Numbered from the stretch's first letter, positions 32,011 through 41,272 are shown. The stretch: DNA of 64,000 nt from CAYPGJ01 sp050174775 (GCA_050174775.1 JBFXJP010000007.1:62001-126000), one strand, 5' to 3'. Program-made: numbers and translations. The notes: generated by a model not told the origin, from the sequence alone.

Positions 32011-33390
32011 ATGAAGAGCGGGCGGATGCGGAGGGTGATTTGGGGGGCGGTTTGCTTCTCGGTGGTGTTGCTGGGGGCGTTGGCGCTTGCACAGTTCGGG
32101 CCGCATGCGAGCGCGGCGCGGGGGAGCGTGAACGAGGCTGCGCGGGAGTGGCGTGCGTGGCGGGATGAGGCGGACAAGGCGGGGTTTGAGGGGTGGGATG
32201 CGCTCGAGAAGGCCGCGGAGTCGGTGGAGCGGTATCGGGCGTCGCGGTACGGGGATGATGTTTTGGAGATGGGGGATGCGCTGACGCGGTTGTTGACTGG
32301 GGCGTGGGATGATCCGCGGCATGGGGAGGACAAGGAGCGGCTGGGCGACACGAGCGCGGTGGTGGAGGAGATATTGGCGGCGGTGGAGAAGCCGTGGGGA
32401 TCGTGGCGCAGGGCGCAGGTGAACGAGGGGGATGCGTGGAGGTTTGAGGAAGGTCTGCCGCTGGATGCGATGCTGGCGCGGGGGAGGATGTGCCGGCTGT
32501 TGCTGGTGTCGATGCGGGAGTGCGCGGCGCGCGGCGAATGGGAGGATGTGGAGCGGCTAGCGCGCGGGGGGATGCGGCTGTCGCGGCACTCGTATGTCGA
32601 GGGGTCGTTGATGGCGTTGTTGACGAGCACGGGCATCTGGTCGGCGATGGCACGGGAGACGGCGCGGGTGGCGGTGGAGCACGAAGCGCCGCTGATGGAT
32701 TGCATCAACCTGATGAGCGTGGTGGGCGAGACACCACTGCCGACGGAGATGGGGTTGAGCGCGATGAAAGGCGAGCGGTTGTTCCAGTTGGCGTCGTTGC
32801 ACGAGGAGTACAACCGGCACGGGTTGGAGATGACATGGGAGACGGAGCCGGTGGAGTGGGGGCCGTTCAAGAGCTCGTGGGGGGGAACGCCGACGGCGTG
32901 GGACAGGGTGGCGAACGTGCGGGCGTACGGGCGGCCGACGTGGAAGGAGCGGACGCGAAACCTGGGCGCAGCGTTCGATGCCTTTGAGGCGTGGGGGACG
33001 GAGATGGGACCGTATTACAAGGCATGGGAGGGTTTGGAGAAGGCGCGGGAGGCGGAGCGGAGATCGGCGCTGGAGTCGAACGGTCTGGCGGGCGCGGAGG
33101 AGTGGATGAGGGTGTGGAGGAACACGGCGCGTGAACATGCGGCGGCGATGGAGACCCTGACCATCGCGCTGTTGAAAGCCAAGTTTCCGGAGGAGTGGCA
33201 CGTCGAATTCGAGAAGCAGAACCCCGCGACCGGAACGCTGTTCGTGAAGCGGCTTGGCGGAGATATGTTCGGGGCGGGGCCATTTACGATGTATGAGAAA
33301 CCGGGAGACGAGGAGAAGGAAGACGTGTGGCGCGGGGGCGGGTGGAGGGAGAGATACAGGGAGAAGGAAGAAGAGGAAGAGGACGAGTGA
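32011..33390 (+). CDS. Membrane-anchored protein of unknown function, paralogue 2
   Basis: 459 residues. An N-terminal membrane segment at about 6-27 is followed by a long helical domain. It matches paralogue 1 closely from REWRAW through AGFEGWDALEKAAESVERY and LLTGAWDDPRHGEDK to ILAAVEKPWGSWR, and again at SMRECAARGEWEDVERLARGG and AWDRVANVRAYG. The C-terminal end is Glu/Arg-rich and low complexity (EKEEEEEDE). No catalytic motif is seen. Its TGA overlaps the GTG of the DUF1643 gene, so the two are translationally coupled. Confidence 0.75.
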   Translation: MKSGRMRRVIWGAVCFSVVLLGALALAQFGPHASAARGSVNEAAREWRAWRDEADKAGFEGWDALEKAAESVERYRASRYGDDVLEMGDALTRLLTGAWDDPRHGEDKERLGDTSAVVEEILAAVEKPWGSWRRAQVNEGDAWRFEEGLPLDAMLARGRMCRLLLVSMRECAARGEWEDVERLARGGMRLSRHSYVEGSLMALLTSTGIWSAMARETARVAVEHEAPLMDCINLMSVVGETPLPTEMGLSAMKGERLFQLASLHEEYNRHGLEMTWETEPVEWGPFKSSWGGTPTAWDRVANVRAYGRPTWKERTRNLGAAFDAFEAWGTEMGPYYKAWEGLEKAREAERRSALESNGLAGAEEWMRVWRNTAREHAAAMETLTIALLKAKFPEEWHVEFEKQNPATGTLFVKRLGGDMFGAGPFTMYEKPGDEEKEDVWRGGGWRERYREKEEEEEDE

Positions 33391-33866
33391 GCGCTGCGAA
33401 ACAGGGCGCGCGGTTGTCGCGGGATCGGCGGTATCGGTATCTGCTGTGGCGGGAGTGGGACTCGTCGAGGGCGAGCGTAGTGTTCGTGGGGCTGAATCCG
33501 TCGAGCGCGGACGAGCGGGAGGATGATCCGACGATTCGGCGGTGTTGTGGATTTGCGCGGGCGTGGGGGTATGGGGGCGTGCGTGTGGTGAATCTCTTTG
33601 CGTACAGGACGGCTCGGCCGAGGGAGTTGCGGGGGGTTGAGAAGCCGGTGGGCGCACGGAACGACTGGTGGATTTCGCTGGCGGTGGAGGGTGCGGGGGT
33701 TGTGGTGGCGGCGTGGGGCGCGTGTGGGGGGGAGGATGTGGAGGAGCGGATCGTGCGAGTGCGCGGATTGCTGCGCGAGGTTTGGTGTCTGGGTGTGACG
33801 AAGGGGGGTAGGCCGAGACATCCGCTGTATGTGCGTGGGGATGCGCGGCTGACGCGGTACCGGTGA
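33387..33866 (+). CDS. DUF1643 family protein
   Basis: 159 residues. GTG 33387 overlaps the preceding stop as GTGA. The family pattern is clear: VFVGLNPSSADEREDDPTIRR near the start, GGVRVVNLFAYRTARPREL, the NDWW and VVAAWG stretches, and the late GRPRHPLYV. DUF1643 proteins are small cytoplasmic proteins of unknown biochemistry, often found in phages and accessory regions. The base composition here matches the surrounding G-rich genes, so recent transfer is not indicated. Confidence 0.88.
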   Translation: MSAAKQGARLSRDRRYRYLLWREWDSSRASVVFVGLNPSSADEREDDPTIRRCCGFARAWGYGGVRVVNLFAYRTARPRELRGVEKPVGARNDWWISLAVEGAGVVVAAWGACGGEDVEERIVRVRGLLREVWCLGVTKGGRPRHPLYVRGDARLTRYR

Positions 33867-33999
33867 GGAAGGACGCGGCGTGGCTGATGTGCGCGGCGCG
33901 CGAGGGGATGTTCGGGGCGCAGGGGCTGGCGCCCCCGGCCGCCTGCAAGCCCGCGTGAATCAGAGCGGGGAACGAGGGTGTGGACTGAGCGGGTCTGTA

Positions 34000-34005
34000 T
34001 AGAGT
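34000..34005 (+). promoter_or_regulatory. Leaderless-type -10 hexamer before paralogue 3
   Basis: TAGAGT ends 6 nt before ATG 34012 (an overlapping TATAGA starts 2 nt earlier). No Shine-Dalgarno is present. Confidence 0.4.
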
Positions 34006-34011
34006 GTGGCT

Positions 34012-36153
34012 ATGAAGAAACGGTTTCGGGCGGCATTCGGGGTTGTGGCCGGGTTGGGCGCGGTGTGTGGGGGGTGGGTCTTGGTGCGCGGATGGGGGCA
34101 TGGGACGGACACGAGCGCGGCAGAGGCGTATCACGCGTTGTATGAATCGAGGGGGAGGGAGGGGGAGGATGCGCGGTGGGCGATGCAGGGATTGGCGGCG
34201 GGGGCGGCGTCGGTGAGCAGCAGCGTGTTCGGATCGGATCGTGCGTACTTGCTCTGGGCGGTGCTGGGGTCGGGGGAGCTGGATGACGCGAGAATGGCAG
34301 AGGCGAGGGCGCTCGGCGAGCTGTATCGGGGGGTGGTGCAAGAAGGCGTTCGGGTTGGGAAGTTGCGGTGGGTGAGCGCTGCGCCTTGGCATTCGACGTC
34401 TGGGGGAGGACCGCCGCGGTTGCGATATGACGTCGGGGGGGTTGGTTTGCTGGATGTGCGGCGCGCGATGTTGTGGGAGATGCGGCTGGCGGCGGGGCGG
34501 GGGGATTGGGAGCGGGTGGAGGAGATCGGAAGAAGCGTTGTGGGGCTGAGCGACTTGCATTCGTTTGCGCCGAGCATGGTTTCGTATCTCCTGCACCTGC
34601 GCGCGCGAGAGGATTTGTGGGAGATGATCCGGGTGGTGGTGAGCGAGAACGAGGTGGATGCGGGGGTGATCGCACGGATGGAGGGGTTGATGGAGGCCGG
34701 GAAGGATGCGTGGGAGGTGTTTGCGCGGGGGATCGAGGGGGAGAGTTTGTTGATGAGGGATTCGATGAACTACACGTTCACTTCGCGCGGGTTTTTGAAT
34801 GCGCGGGGGTTGGAGGAGTACGGCAGGTTCGGGCTGCGGAGTCGCGACGAATCGGCGAACGCGTGGGAGTGGTTGGTGCGTGAGGCGCGGTGGGCGTGGA
34901 TGGAGGCGACGTCGGCGCGGAGGGGGGAGGCGGAGCGGGCGGTGGCTGCTTGGCGCGATGCATGGTTGGAGTGGGCATCGCGAGATACGGACGCGCGGGT
35001 GGAGCACCCCGACTTTCCGAGTTGGGTACGAGAGAATCCGTTCGCGCGGGTGGCGGCCGGGTATCTGATGCCGGAGGAGGGGGAGTGGTCGTACATGCAT
35101 CGCGAGATGTGGGAGCATGAGGATGCGCGTGCGGCGACGCGCGCGACGCTGCGGTTGGCGGCGTATCGCGCGAGCGTGGGGACGTGGCCGCAGATGTTGA
35201 CGGAGGCGATGAGCGTGGCGGAGGCAACACGACCTTCGACGGGGAAGATGTTCTTTTATTGCAGGGCGAAAGACGGGAGGGCGTTGTTGCGGAAGGAGGA
35301 GGGGTCGTGGCCGGGCAGTTCGGATGATTACGGGCCTGGTGCGCGGGAGTTGGACGAGGATGAGTTGAAGGAGTTTGTCGAAAAGCGGGAGAGGAGGACG
35401 TCGGGCCCGACGGCGCGACTGCCGAGCCGGTCGGTCATACTTCGCGCGCTCGTGAGGGTCATTCTGAATCGCGAGGGCACGCTCGAGGAGCTTGCGGAGG
35501 TGGAGCGGCAGTTGGTGACGATCGAGGCGCCCGCGGAGGAGAAGAGTGAGGCGGCGCTCAGGCTTGTGGAGGGATTGGCGGGGTCGAATCTGCGTGATCG
35601 ACGGTTTGTGAGTCTGCTGACGGAGGCGGCGCTGCCGCGGTTGCGGGAGCTGGTGCGGGAGTCGGGGGATGATCTGTCGAGTTTTCGCATGGGCGCCGCG
35701 TCGGCGCTGGCGCATCTGGGGGATGTTGAGAGCCTTGCGATGCTGCGGGAGAAGGGGGAGTCGGTGCGTCGTGCGAACGATTCGCCGGTGGGGTCCGTGG
35801 GGGACATCGTGTGGTGCATCGAGATTCAGCATCCGCCGGAGAAGCTGTTGGAGTTCTTGTCGGCACCGAGCGCGGACGACCTGAGCGATCCGCGGCACAT
35901 GACGGAGGAGCACGCGCGGGCGTGGGCGGTGCGGCGCGCGATGGAGCTCGGGCTGGGGCGCGAGCGGGTGCGCGCGCGCGTGTTTGCGTACGTGGAGAAG
36001 GTTCGGGGGCTGAGCGCGAGGACGGAGCGCGAGCGCGGGGTGAGGGACTACCTGCTGAGTGAGGCGAAGCGGGTAGGCGTGGCGGAAGGGGCGCTGGAGG
36101 AGAACGAGTTGGCGTGGATCAGGCCGCAGCCGACGGCGCGCGTCGAATACTGA
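34012..36153 (+). CDS. Membrane-anchored protein of unknown function, paralogue 3 with C-terminal helical extension
   Basis: 713 residues. The N-terminal segment FRAAFGVVAGLGAVCGGWVLV is the single membrane anchor. Residues about 150-440 relate to paralogues 1 and 2, most visibly in the MLWEMRLAAGRGDWERVEEI region, the LMRDSMNYTFTSRGFLNARG region and RATLRLAAYRASVGTWPQML. About 265 extra residues follow (from about 450): regular helix pairs with LEELAEVERQL, ASALAHLGDVESLAMLR and RLVEGLAGSNLRD, resembling HEAT/ARM or TPR solenoids. ATG 34012 is chosen over an in-frame GTG two codons earlier. It converges with serC. Confidence 0.72.
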   Translation: MKKRFRAAFGVVAGLGAVCGGWVLVRGWGHGTDTSAAEAYHALYESRGREGEDARWAMQGLAAGAASVSSSVFGSDRAYLLWAVLGSGELDDARMAEARALGELYRGVVQEGVRVGKLRWVSAAPWHSTSGGGPPRLRYDVGGVGLLDVRRAMLWEMRLAAGRGDWERVEEIGRSVVGLSDLHSFAPSMVSYLLHLRAREDLWEMIRVVVSENEVDAGVIARMEGLMEAGKDAWEVFARGIEGESLLMRDSMNYTFTSRGFLNARGLEEYGRFGLRSRDESANAWEWLVREARWAWMEATSARRGEAERAVAAWRDAWLEWASRDTDARVEHPDFPSWVRENPFARVAAGYLMPEEGEWSYMHREMWEHEDARAATRATLRLAAYRASVGTWPQMLTEAMSVAEATRPSTGKMFFYCRAKDGRALLRKEEGSWPGSSDDYGPGARELDEDELKEFVEKRERRTSGPTARLPSRSVILRALVRVILNREGTLEELAEVERQLVTIEAPAEEKSEAALRLVEGLAGSNLRDRRFVSLLTEAALPRLRELVRESGDDLSSFRMGAASALAHLGDVESLAMLREKGESVRRANDSPVGSVGDIVWCIEIQHPPEKLLEFLSAPSADDLSDPRHMTEEHARAWAVRRAMELGLGRERVRARVFAYVEKVRGLSARTERERGVRDYLLSEAKRVGVAEGALEENELAWIRPQPTARVEY

Positions 36154-36169
36154 ATCGCGCGCGGGGCCG

Positions 36170-37294
36170 TCAGCGGGCGTTCTTCTCGAACTTCTCCATG
36201 AACCGGACGAGTGCGCGGGCGCCTTCGATGGGGAAGGCGTTGTAGACGGAGGCGCGCATGCCGCCGGTGGAGCGGTGGCCCTTAAGGCCGTCGAGGCCGG
36301 CCTTGGCGGCTTCGGCGCAGAACTTCTTCTCGAGGTCTTCGCTCGGGAGGTTGAAGGTGATGTTCATGAGTGAGCGGGAGTTCTTTTCGGCGAAGGGCTT
36401 GAAGAGTTTGGAGGCGTCGAGGTAGTCGTAGATGACGGCGGCCTTGGCGGCGTTGCGCTCGGCCATGGCGGAGAGGCCGCCCTCGGAGCGGATCCACTTG
36501 AGGACCTGGCCGACGGCGTAGATGGAGAAGACGGGGGGCGTGTTGAGACGGGAGTCTTCCTTGGCGAGTGCGCGGTATTGCAGCAAGGAGGGGATGCCGG
36601 AGTCCGTTGCGGTATTCAGGAAGTCTTCGCGGGCGATGATGAGGGTGACGCCGGCGGGGCCGAGGTTTTTCTGGGCGCCTGCGTAGATGAAGGCGTACTT
36701 GGAGACGTCGATGGGTTTGGAGAAGATGTCGGAGGAGGCGTCGGCGATGAGGGGGACGCCCTTGGGGGCGACGGGCTCGGCGCGGAACTCGGTGCCGAAG
36801 ATGGTGTTGTTGGTGGTGAAGTGGAGGTAGCGCGGGGAGGGGGAGAACTTGAAGGAGGAGGGGTCGGGGATGTAGTTGAAGTTCTTGTCTTCGGAGGAGG
36901 CGGCGACGTGGGCGGCGCCGAAGGCTTTTGCTTCTTTGATCGCTTTGGTGGCCCAGACGCCGGTGTTGATGTAGTCGGCGGTCTGGCCTTTGGCGAGGAA
37001 GTTCATCGGGATCTGGAAGAACTGCTGTGAGGCGCCGCCGGTGCACCAGATGACCTTGTAGGAGTCGGGGATGTTGGCGAGGGCGCGGAGGTCGGCCTCG
37101 GCTTCGGCGAAGACGCGGTCGATGGCGGGGCCGCGATGGGAGTGCTCGAGGACGCCGACGCCGGAGTCGAAGATGTTCCAGATGTCGTTCTGGATCTGGT
37201 GGAGGACGGGCTCGGGGAGGCAGCCGGGGCCTGCGGAGAAGTTGAACACGCGGTCGGTGGAGGAGGGCTTGCGGTCGATGGTGGCGGCGGGCAT
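36170..37294 (-). CDS. serC: Phosphoserine aminotransferase
   Basis: PLP enzyme that converts 3-phosphohydroxypyruvate to phosphoserine in serine biosynthesis (and may act in pyridoxal phosphate synthesis). It has 374 residues. ATG 37294 is preceded by AGGAG. Landmarks: VFNFSAGPGCLPEPVL, EHSHRGP, WCTGGASQQF, NTGVWATKA, DASSDIFS, the PLP-lysine motif YAGAQKNLGPAG and HRSTGGMRASVYNA. It is the third gene of a minus-strand unit: DUF1015, serA, serC with gaps of 39 and 71 bp. Confidence 0.97.
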   Translation of the reverse strand: MPAATIDRKPSSTDRVFNFSAGPGCLPEPVLHQIQNDIWNIFDSGVGVLEHSHRGPAIDRVFAEAEADLRALANIPDSYKVIWCTGGASQQFFQIPMNFLAKGQTADYINTGVWATKAIKEAKAFGAAHVAASSEDKNFNYIPDPSSFKFSPSPRYLHFTTNNTIFGTEFRAEPVAPKGVPLIADASSDIFSKPIDVSKYAFIYAGAQKNLGPAGVTLIIAREDFLNTATDSGIPSLLQYRALAKEDSRLNTPPVFSIYAVGQVLKWIRSEGGLSAMAERNAAKAAVIYDYLDASKLFKPFAEKNSRSLMNITFNLPSEDLEKKFCAEAAKAGLDGLKGHRSTGGMRASVYNAFPIEGARALVRFMEKFEKNAR

Positions 37295-37365
37295 GGGCTG
37301 GCTCCTGTGGTGATGCTGAAGCGTATGCAAGAGGCAGAGAGGAATGCGTTGTATGGGCGGGGGGG

Positions 37366-38574
37366 TTATTCGATGATGGCGAGGTCGAGGGCGATGATTT
37401 CGGGGCAGCGTTTGGCGATGTTGTCGCGTGCTGCGGGGGAGGGTTCGGCGTCGAGTCGGATGCGTGCGCAGGCGGCTTTGGCGCCGAGGTAGATGATGTT
37501 TTCCATTTCCTCGACGTTGATGGATTCTTCGGCGAGGGCGGTGAGGACGCGGGCGAGTACGCCGGGCTTGTTCATGTGGGTGACAGTGAGGAGTCGGACG
37601 GCGGGGGATTTGAGGGCGCGGTTGACGACGTTGGGGACTTCGCCGGTGTCGCGGAAGGCCTTGAGGATGCGGACGGTTTCCTCGGCGACGGCGGTCTGGG
37701 CCTGATCGGTGGAGGCGCCGATGTGGTGGGAGCCGACGACGTTTGGGTGCCTGGTGATGTCGGAGGAGAAGTCGGCGGTGGCGGCGGAGGGTTCGCCTTC
37801 GAAGACGTCGAGGCCTGCGCGGATGTTCCTGGTGTTGAGGGCGTGGAGAAGGGAGGGCTCGTCGACGACGGAGCCGCGGGAGGTGTTGATGAAGATGGCG
37901 CCGGGCTTCATGGAGCTAAAGAAGTCGGCGTTGCAGAGTTTGGAGGTGTCGTCGTTGGCGGCGACGTTGACGGAGATGACGTCGGCGAGTTTGGCGACGT
38001 CTGCGGGTGAGCAGACCTGGGTGACGTTGAGGGCGGCGGCGGATTCGGGGGTGAGGGAGCGGGACCAGGCGACGACGTTCATGCCGAAGGCCTGGCCTCG
38101 GGTGATGACTTCGCGGCCGATGCGGCCCATGCCGACGACGCCGAGGGTGCGGCCGAGGAGGCCGCGGGCCTTGGAGTATTCCTTTTTGTTCCACTTGCCG
38201 TCGCGAAGCTCGATGGTTTGCTGGGGGATGCGTCGGTCACAGGCGAGGATGAGTGCCCAGACGAGTTCGGCGACGGCTGCTGAGTTCTTGCCGGGGCAGT
38301 TGGCGACGAAGACGCCGCGCGCGGAGGCGGCGTTGACGTCGATGTTGTCGACGCCGGCGCCTGCGCGGATGATGAGGTCGAGCTTCTTGGCGCGTTCGAA
38401 GGCGGGGGCTTTGACCTTGGTGGAGCGGACGATGAGGACGTCGGGGTCGTGCTGCGCGAGGAGGTCGGGGAGTGTTTCGGGGGTGGCGTCGGGGTTGGAG
38501 AGGACTTCGAAGCCCAGGGACTTCATGGCGTCGATGCCGGAGGCTTCGAACTTGTCGGCGATGAGGACTTTCAT
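37366..38574 (-). CDS. serA: D-3-phosphoglycerate dehydrogenase with ACT domain
   Basis: First committed step of serine biosynthesis (3-phosphoglycerate to 3-phosphohydroxypyruvate, NAD-dependent). It has 402 residues, the shorter SerA form. The substrate domain starts MKVLIADKFEASG, with IIRAGAGVDNIDV. The NAD-binding GVVGMGRIGREV and the catalytic region NTSRGSVVDE and GSHHIGASTDQAQ (His) follow. From about 325 a C-terminal ACT domain (LTVTHMNKPGVLARV, INVEEMENI) suggests serine feedback control. It lies between DUF1015 and serC in one apparent operon. Confidence 0.97.
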   Translation of the reverse strand: MKVLIADKFEASGIDAMKSLGFEVLSNPDATPETLPDLLAQHDPDVLIVRSTKVKAPAFERAKKLDLIIRAGAGVDNIDVNAASARGVFVANCPGKNSAAVAELVWALILACDRRIPQQTIELRDGKWNKKEYSKARGLLGRTLGVVGMGRIGREVITRGQAFGMNVVAWSRSLTPESAAALNVTQVCSPADVAKLADVISVNVAANDDTSKLCNADFFSSMKPGAIFINTSRGSVVDEPSLLHALNTRNIRAGLDVFEGEPSAATADFSSDITRHPNVVGSHHIGASTDQAQTAVAEETVRILKAFRDTGEVPNVVNRALKSPAVRLLTVTHMNKPGVLARVLTALAEESINVEEMENIIYLGAKAACARIRLDAEPSPAARDNIAKRCPEIIALDLAIIE

Positions 38575-38613
38575 GTGTGTGTCTCGTGGAGTGTGTGGTT
38601 GCGTGCGCGCGGG

Positions 38614-39879
38614 TTAGTCAAGCATATGGATGAGGAGGCCTGACCGGAGCTTTGGCTCGAACCAGGTGGACTTGGGGGGCATCATGCGTCCGGCGTCGGC
38701 GACGTCGAGGAGCTGGTCCATGGTGGTGGGGTGCATGGAGAAGGCCGCGGCGGAGGTGTGCTTGCCGGAGGATGCATCGCGCGCGTTGACGAGTCGCTCG
38801 AGTTCGGAGGGGCCGCGGATTCCGCCGACGAATTCGATGTTGGGGTCGGTGCGGAGGTCGGTGATGTTGAGGATGGGCGCGAGGACGAGGTCGGAGAGGA
38901 GTGAGACGTCGAGGGAGCCGACGGGGTCGTAGGTGGGGGTTGCGTCGGGGATGAAGGTGCAGCGGCGCCACGCTTTGTTGAGGTAGAGACAGAAGGCGCC
39001 TGAGGAGCCGGGGTCGGGGTTGTTGGTGGGGGTGATGGAGCAGACTTTGGCGAGCTTGTCGAGGAAGGCCTCGGGGGTGAGGTTGTTGAGTGTGTTGACG
39101 ACGCGGTGGTAGGGAAGGATGCGGAGTTGGGAGGAGGGGAAGAGGACGGCGAGGAATCGGTTGTATTCCTCGGCGCCGGTGTGGTTGGGGTTGGCTTTGC
39201 GGCGCTCGGCGGCGGCGCGGGAGGCGGCGGCGGAGCGGTGGTGGCCGTCGGCGACGTAGAGGGAGGGGGCCTTGGAGAGCGCGGCGGTGAGTGGCGCGTG
39301 GTTGTCGACGGCCCAGACGGTGTGGGTGACGCCGTCGTCGCAGGTGAAGTCGTAGATGGGTTTTTCGGTGGCGGTGATGCGGGCGACGATGGAGTCTGCG
39401 TCGGGGAGGTCGCGGTAGGCGAGGAAGACGGGCTCGGCGTGGGCGGCGAGGGTGAGGAGGTGGCGGACGCGGTCGTCTTCCTTGTCGGGGCGGGTCTTTT
39501 CGTGCTTCTTGATGAGATCTTTGTTGTAGTCGTCGGCGTGGCAGGTGCAGACGATGCCGGTCTGGGTCTGGAGTCGGCCCGCGATGGTGGCGGACTGGCG
39601 GTAGAGGTAGATGCGGGGTGTGGCGTCGCGGAAGAGGATGTCGTCTTTGAGGAAGCGGTCGAGGTTGGATTTTCCTTTGGCGTAGACGGCGGGGTCGTAG
39701 GGGGAGGTGGAGTCGGGGAGGTCGGCGTCCGGTCGGACGACGTGGATGAAGTTGTGGGGGTGGGCCTGCGCGATGGCGCGGGATTCGTCTCGGGAGACGA
39801 CGTCGTAGGGGACGGAGGCGAGTTCTGCGGCGTGGGCCGGGCGGGGGCGGACGGCCTGGAAGGGATAGCAACGGATCAT
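38614..39879 (-). CDS. DUF1015 family protein
   Basis: 421 residues starting at ATG 39879. The family core is plain: YPFQAVRPRPAHAAELASVPYDVVSRDE near the start, NFIHVVRPD, YLYRQ, IVCTCHADDYNKDLIKKHEKTRPDKEDDR, LYVADGHHRSAAASRAA and FVGGIRG. DUF1015 proteins are conserved across many bacteria and often lie beside serA/serC; the DGHHR motif suggests an enzymatic or nucleotide-related site, but the activity is not established to my knowledge. It is the first gene of the serine-biosynthesis unit, 39 bp before serA. Confidence 0.93.
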   Translation of the reverse strand: MIRCYPFQAVRPRPAHAAELASVPYDVVSRDESRAIAQAHPHNFIHVVRPDADLPDSTSPYDPAVYAKGKSNLDRFLKDDILFRDATPRIYLYRQSATIAGRLQTQTGIVCTCHADDYNKDLIKKHEKTRPDKEDDRVRHLLTLAAHAEPVFLAYRDLPDADSIVARITATEKPIYDFTCDDGVTHTVWAVDNHAPLTAALSKAPSLYVADGHHRSAAASRAAAERRKANPNHTGAEEYNRFLAVLFPSSQLRILPYHRVVNTLNNLTPEAFLDKLAKVCSITPTNNPDPGSSGAFCLYLNKAWRRCTFIPDATPTYDPVGSLDVSLLSDLVLAPILNITDLRTDPNIEFVGGIRGPSELERLVNARDASSGKHTSAAAFSMHPTTMDQLLDVADAGRMMPPKSTWFEPKLRSGLLIHMLD

Positions 39880-40091
39880 GCTGGTTTCTCGCGGTTTTCG
39901 GGCTTTGGGGGCGCGATGATACCGGGGTGGGAGGGCGAGAAAGGGGTTGGGGTTGAGGAACCGGGGAGGGGCTGGCGCGTCTGGGGGGGAGCGGCGTGTT
40001 GACGCTTGGATGGTCGGGGTGCGTACGGAGCGGCGTGGGGCCGATCTATACTGGCTGGCTGGAATGACCTGAAACGTGGAGGAGCGACGCG

Positions 40092-41198
40092 ATGTCGATG
40101 AAGGCTGCGAGCGTGTGGGCGTTGGTGACGGTGGTGGGGATGTGCGGCGCGACGTCGCTTGGGCAGGTGTCGGGGGGGCAGCCGGCGACGCCGAGCGCGG
40201 ACCCTGCGACTCCCGCGGCCGCGGCCCCGCAGATCGCGGCGCCGGACGTGAAGCGCGAGCCGCCGCCGATCACGGCTGATCCGACGACGGTGGAGATGGG
40301 GTTCATCCGTCCGGGGGAGACGAAGCACGGGAAGACGAAGCTGACGAACACGGGGAGCGCGCCGCTGACGATTCTGCGGACGCACGCGTCGTGCTCTTGC
40401 ACGGTGGCGTCGAAGCTGGACGGGGTGGTGCTGCAGCCGGGTGAGAGCGTGGAGATGGAGGTGTCGGTCAAGGCAAAGAAGTTCCCCGGGCCGACGCAGA
40501 ACCAGGTGTCGATCTTCGTGGACGGGTATGCGGTGCCGGCGAAGCTGTTTGCGCTGGGCGAGATCGCGTACGGTGTGAAGTCGACGCCGATCTACGTGGA
40601 CATGATGACGAAGACGGCCGGGGAGATCGCGTTCGAGTCGACGGACGGCCGGTCGTTCAAGATCCTGGCGGTGAACGGGGCCAAGCCGGAGTTCGTGGAT
40701 TTCGATCCGGAGAAGGATTCGCCGACGACGCAGTACCGCGTGAAGTATGACTACACGGGTGTTGATCCGACGACGCTGCCCAAGTGGTGGGTGGCTGAGA
40801 CGGATCACCCGGAGGCGCCGGTGGTGGACCTGCGGGTGTTGCACCCGGCGATCTGGAACAACGCGGCGCAGCAGATGCAGAACGCGACGTGGCAGCTCGG
40901 TGAGGACCGGGTGCTGGCCGGGGCGATGCGCGTGGGTGAGACGAAGGAGATCACGATGCACCTGCAGGCGCGTCCGGTGGACCCGCAGCAGAAGCCGGCG
41001 TTGTCGACGACGTCGGAGAGCATCGAGGTGGAGTATGTGAGCAGCGGGATGGACGCGGACGGGTTCGGCCTGACGTTCAAGGTGACGGTGAAGAAGCAGC
41101 CTGAGGGGAAGACGCTGCTGAATGAGCCGGTGAAGATCGAGTTCATGGGCTTCGACAACACGTTCACGCTGCTGGGTCGTGCGCTGCCGGCGAGCTGA
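40092..41198 (+). CDS. Exported DUF1573-domain protein
   Basis: 368 residues. GGAGGAG at 40078 sets the start at ATG 40092 (a second ATG lies two codons later). A TATACT at 40047 is a good -10 with a leader of about 40 nt. The signal peptide ends near SLGQ, then a Pro/Ala-rich linker. The DUF1573 (ASPM-SPD-2-Hydin-like beta) domain shows TTVEMGFIRPGETKHGKTKLTNTG and LRTHASCSCTVA, with the conserved Cys pair, then LQPGESVEMEVSVKAKKFPG. A second beta-rich half follows. Such proteins are common periplasmic or surface proteins in planctomycetes and Bacteroidota; function unknown. A MauE/thioredoxin-like gene follows. Confidence 0.88.
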   Translation: MSMKAASVWALVTVVGMCGATSLGQVSGGQPATPSADPATPAAAAPQIAAPDVKREPPPITADPTTVEMGFIRPGETKHGKTKLTNTGSAPLTILRTHASCSCTVASKLDGVVLQPGESVEMEVSVKAKKFPGPTQNQVSIFVDGYAVPAKLFALGEIAYGVKSTPIYVDMMTKTAGEIAFESTDGRSFKILAVNGAKPEFVDFDPEKDSPTTQYRVKYDYTGVDPTTLPKWWVAETDHPEAPVVDLRVLHPAIWNNAAQQMQNATWQLGEDRVLAGAMRVGETKEITMHLQARPVDPQQKPALSTTSESIEVEYVSSGMDADGFGLTFKVTVKKQPEGKTLLNEPVKIEFMGFDNTFTLLGRALPAS

Positions 41199-41240
41199 GG
41201 CGCGTGGCGGTCGTGAGCGGACAACACGGGCAGGAATCGA

Positions 41241-41270
41241 CGACGCCGCGCGAGCAACGCGGCGTTGTTC
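41241..41270 (+). terminator. Hairpin after the DUF1573 gene, possible terminator
   Basis: Stem ACGCCGCG / CGCGGCGT (8 bp, extendable to 10 with a G-U pair), 7-nt loop CGAGCAA, then TGTTCTC. The T-tract is weak. It sits 42 bp after the DUF1573 stop and just before the preferred ATG of the next gene. Confidence 0.45.
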
Positions 41271-41272
41271 TC

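Noticed and set aside
32557..35913. 1118-codon minus-strand open frame across paralogues 2 and 3
   Set aside because: Arg/Pro/His-rich low-complexity product, no start context, and it spans two well-supported opposite genes and their intergenic gap. It is a by-product of G-rich codons.
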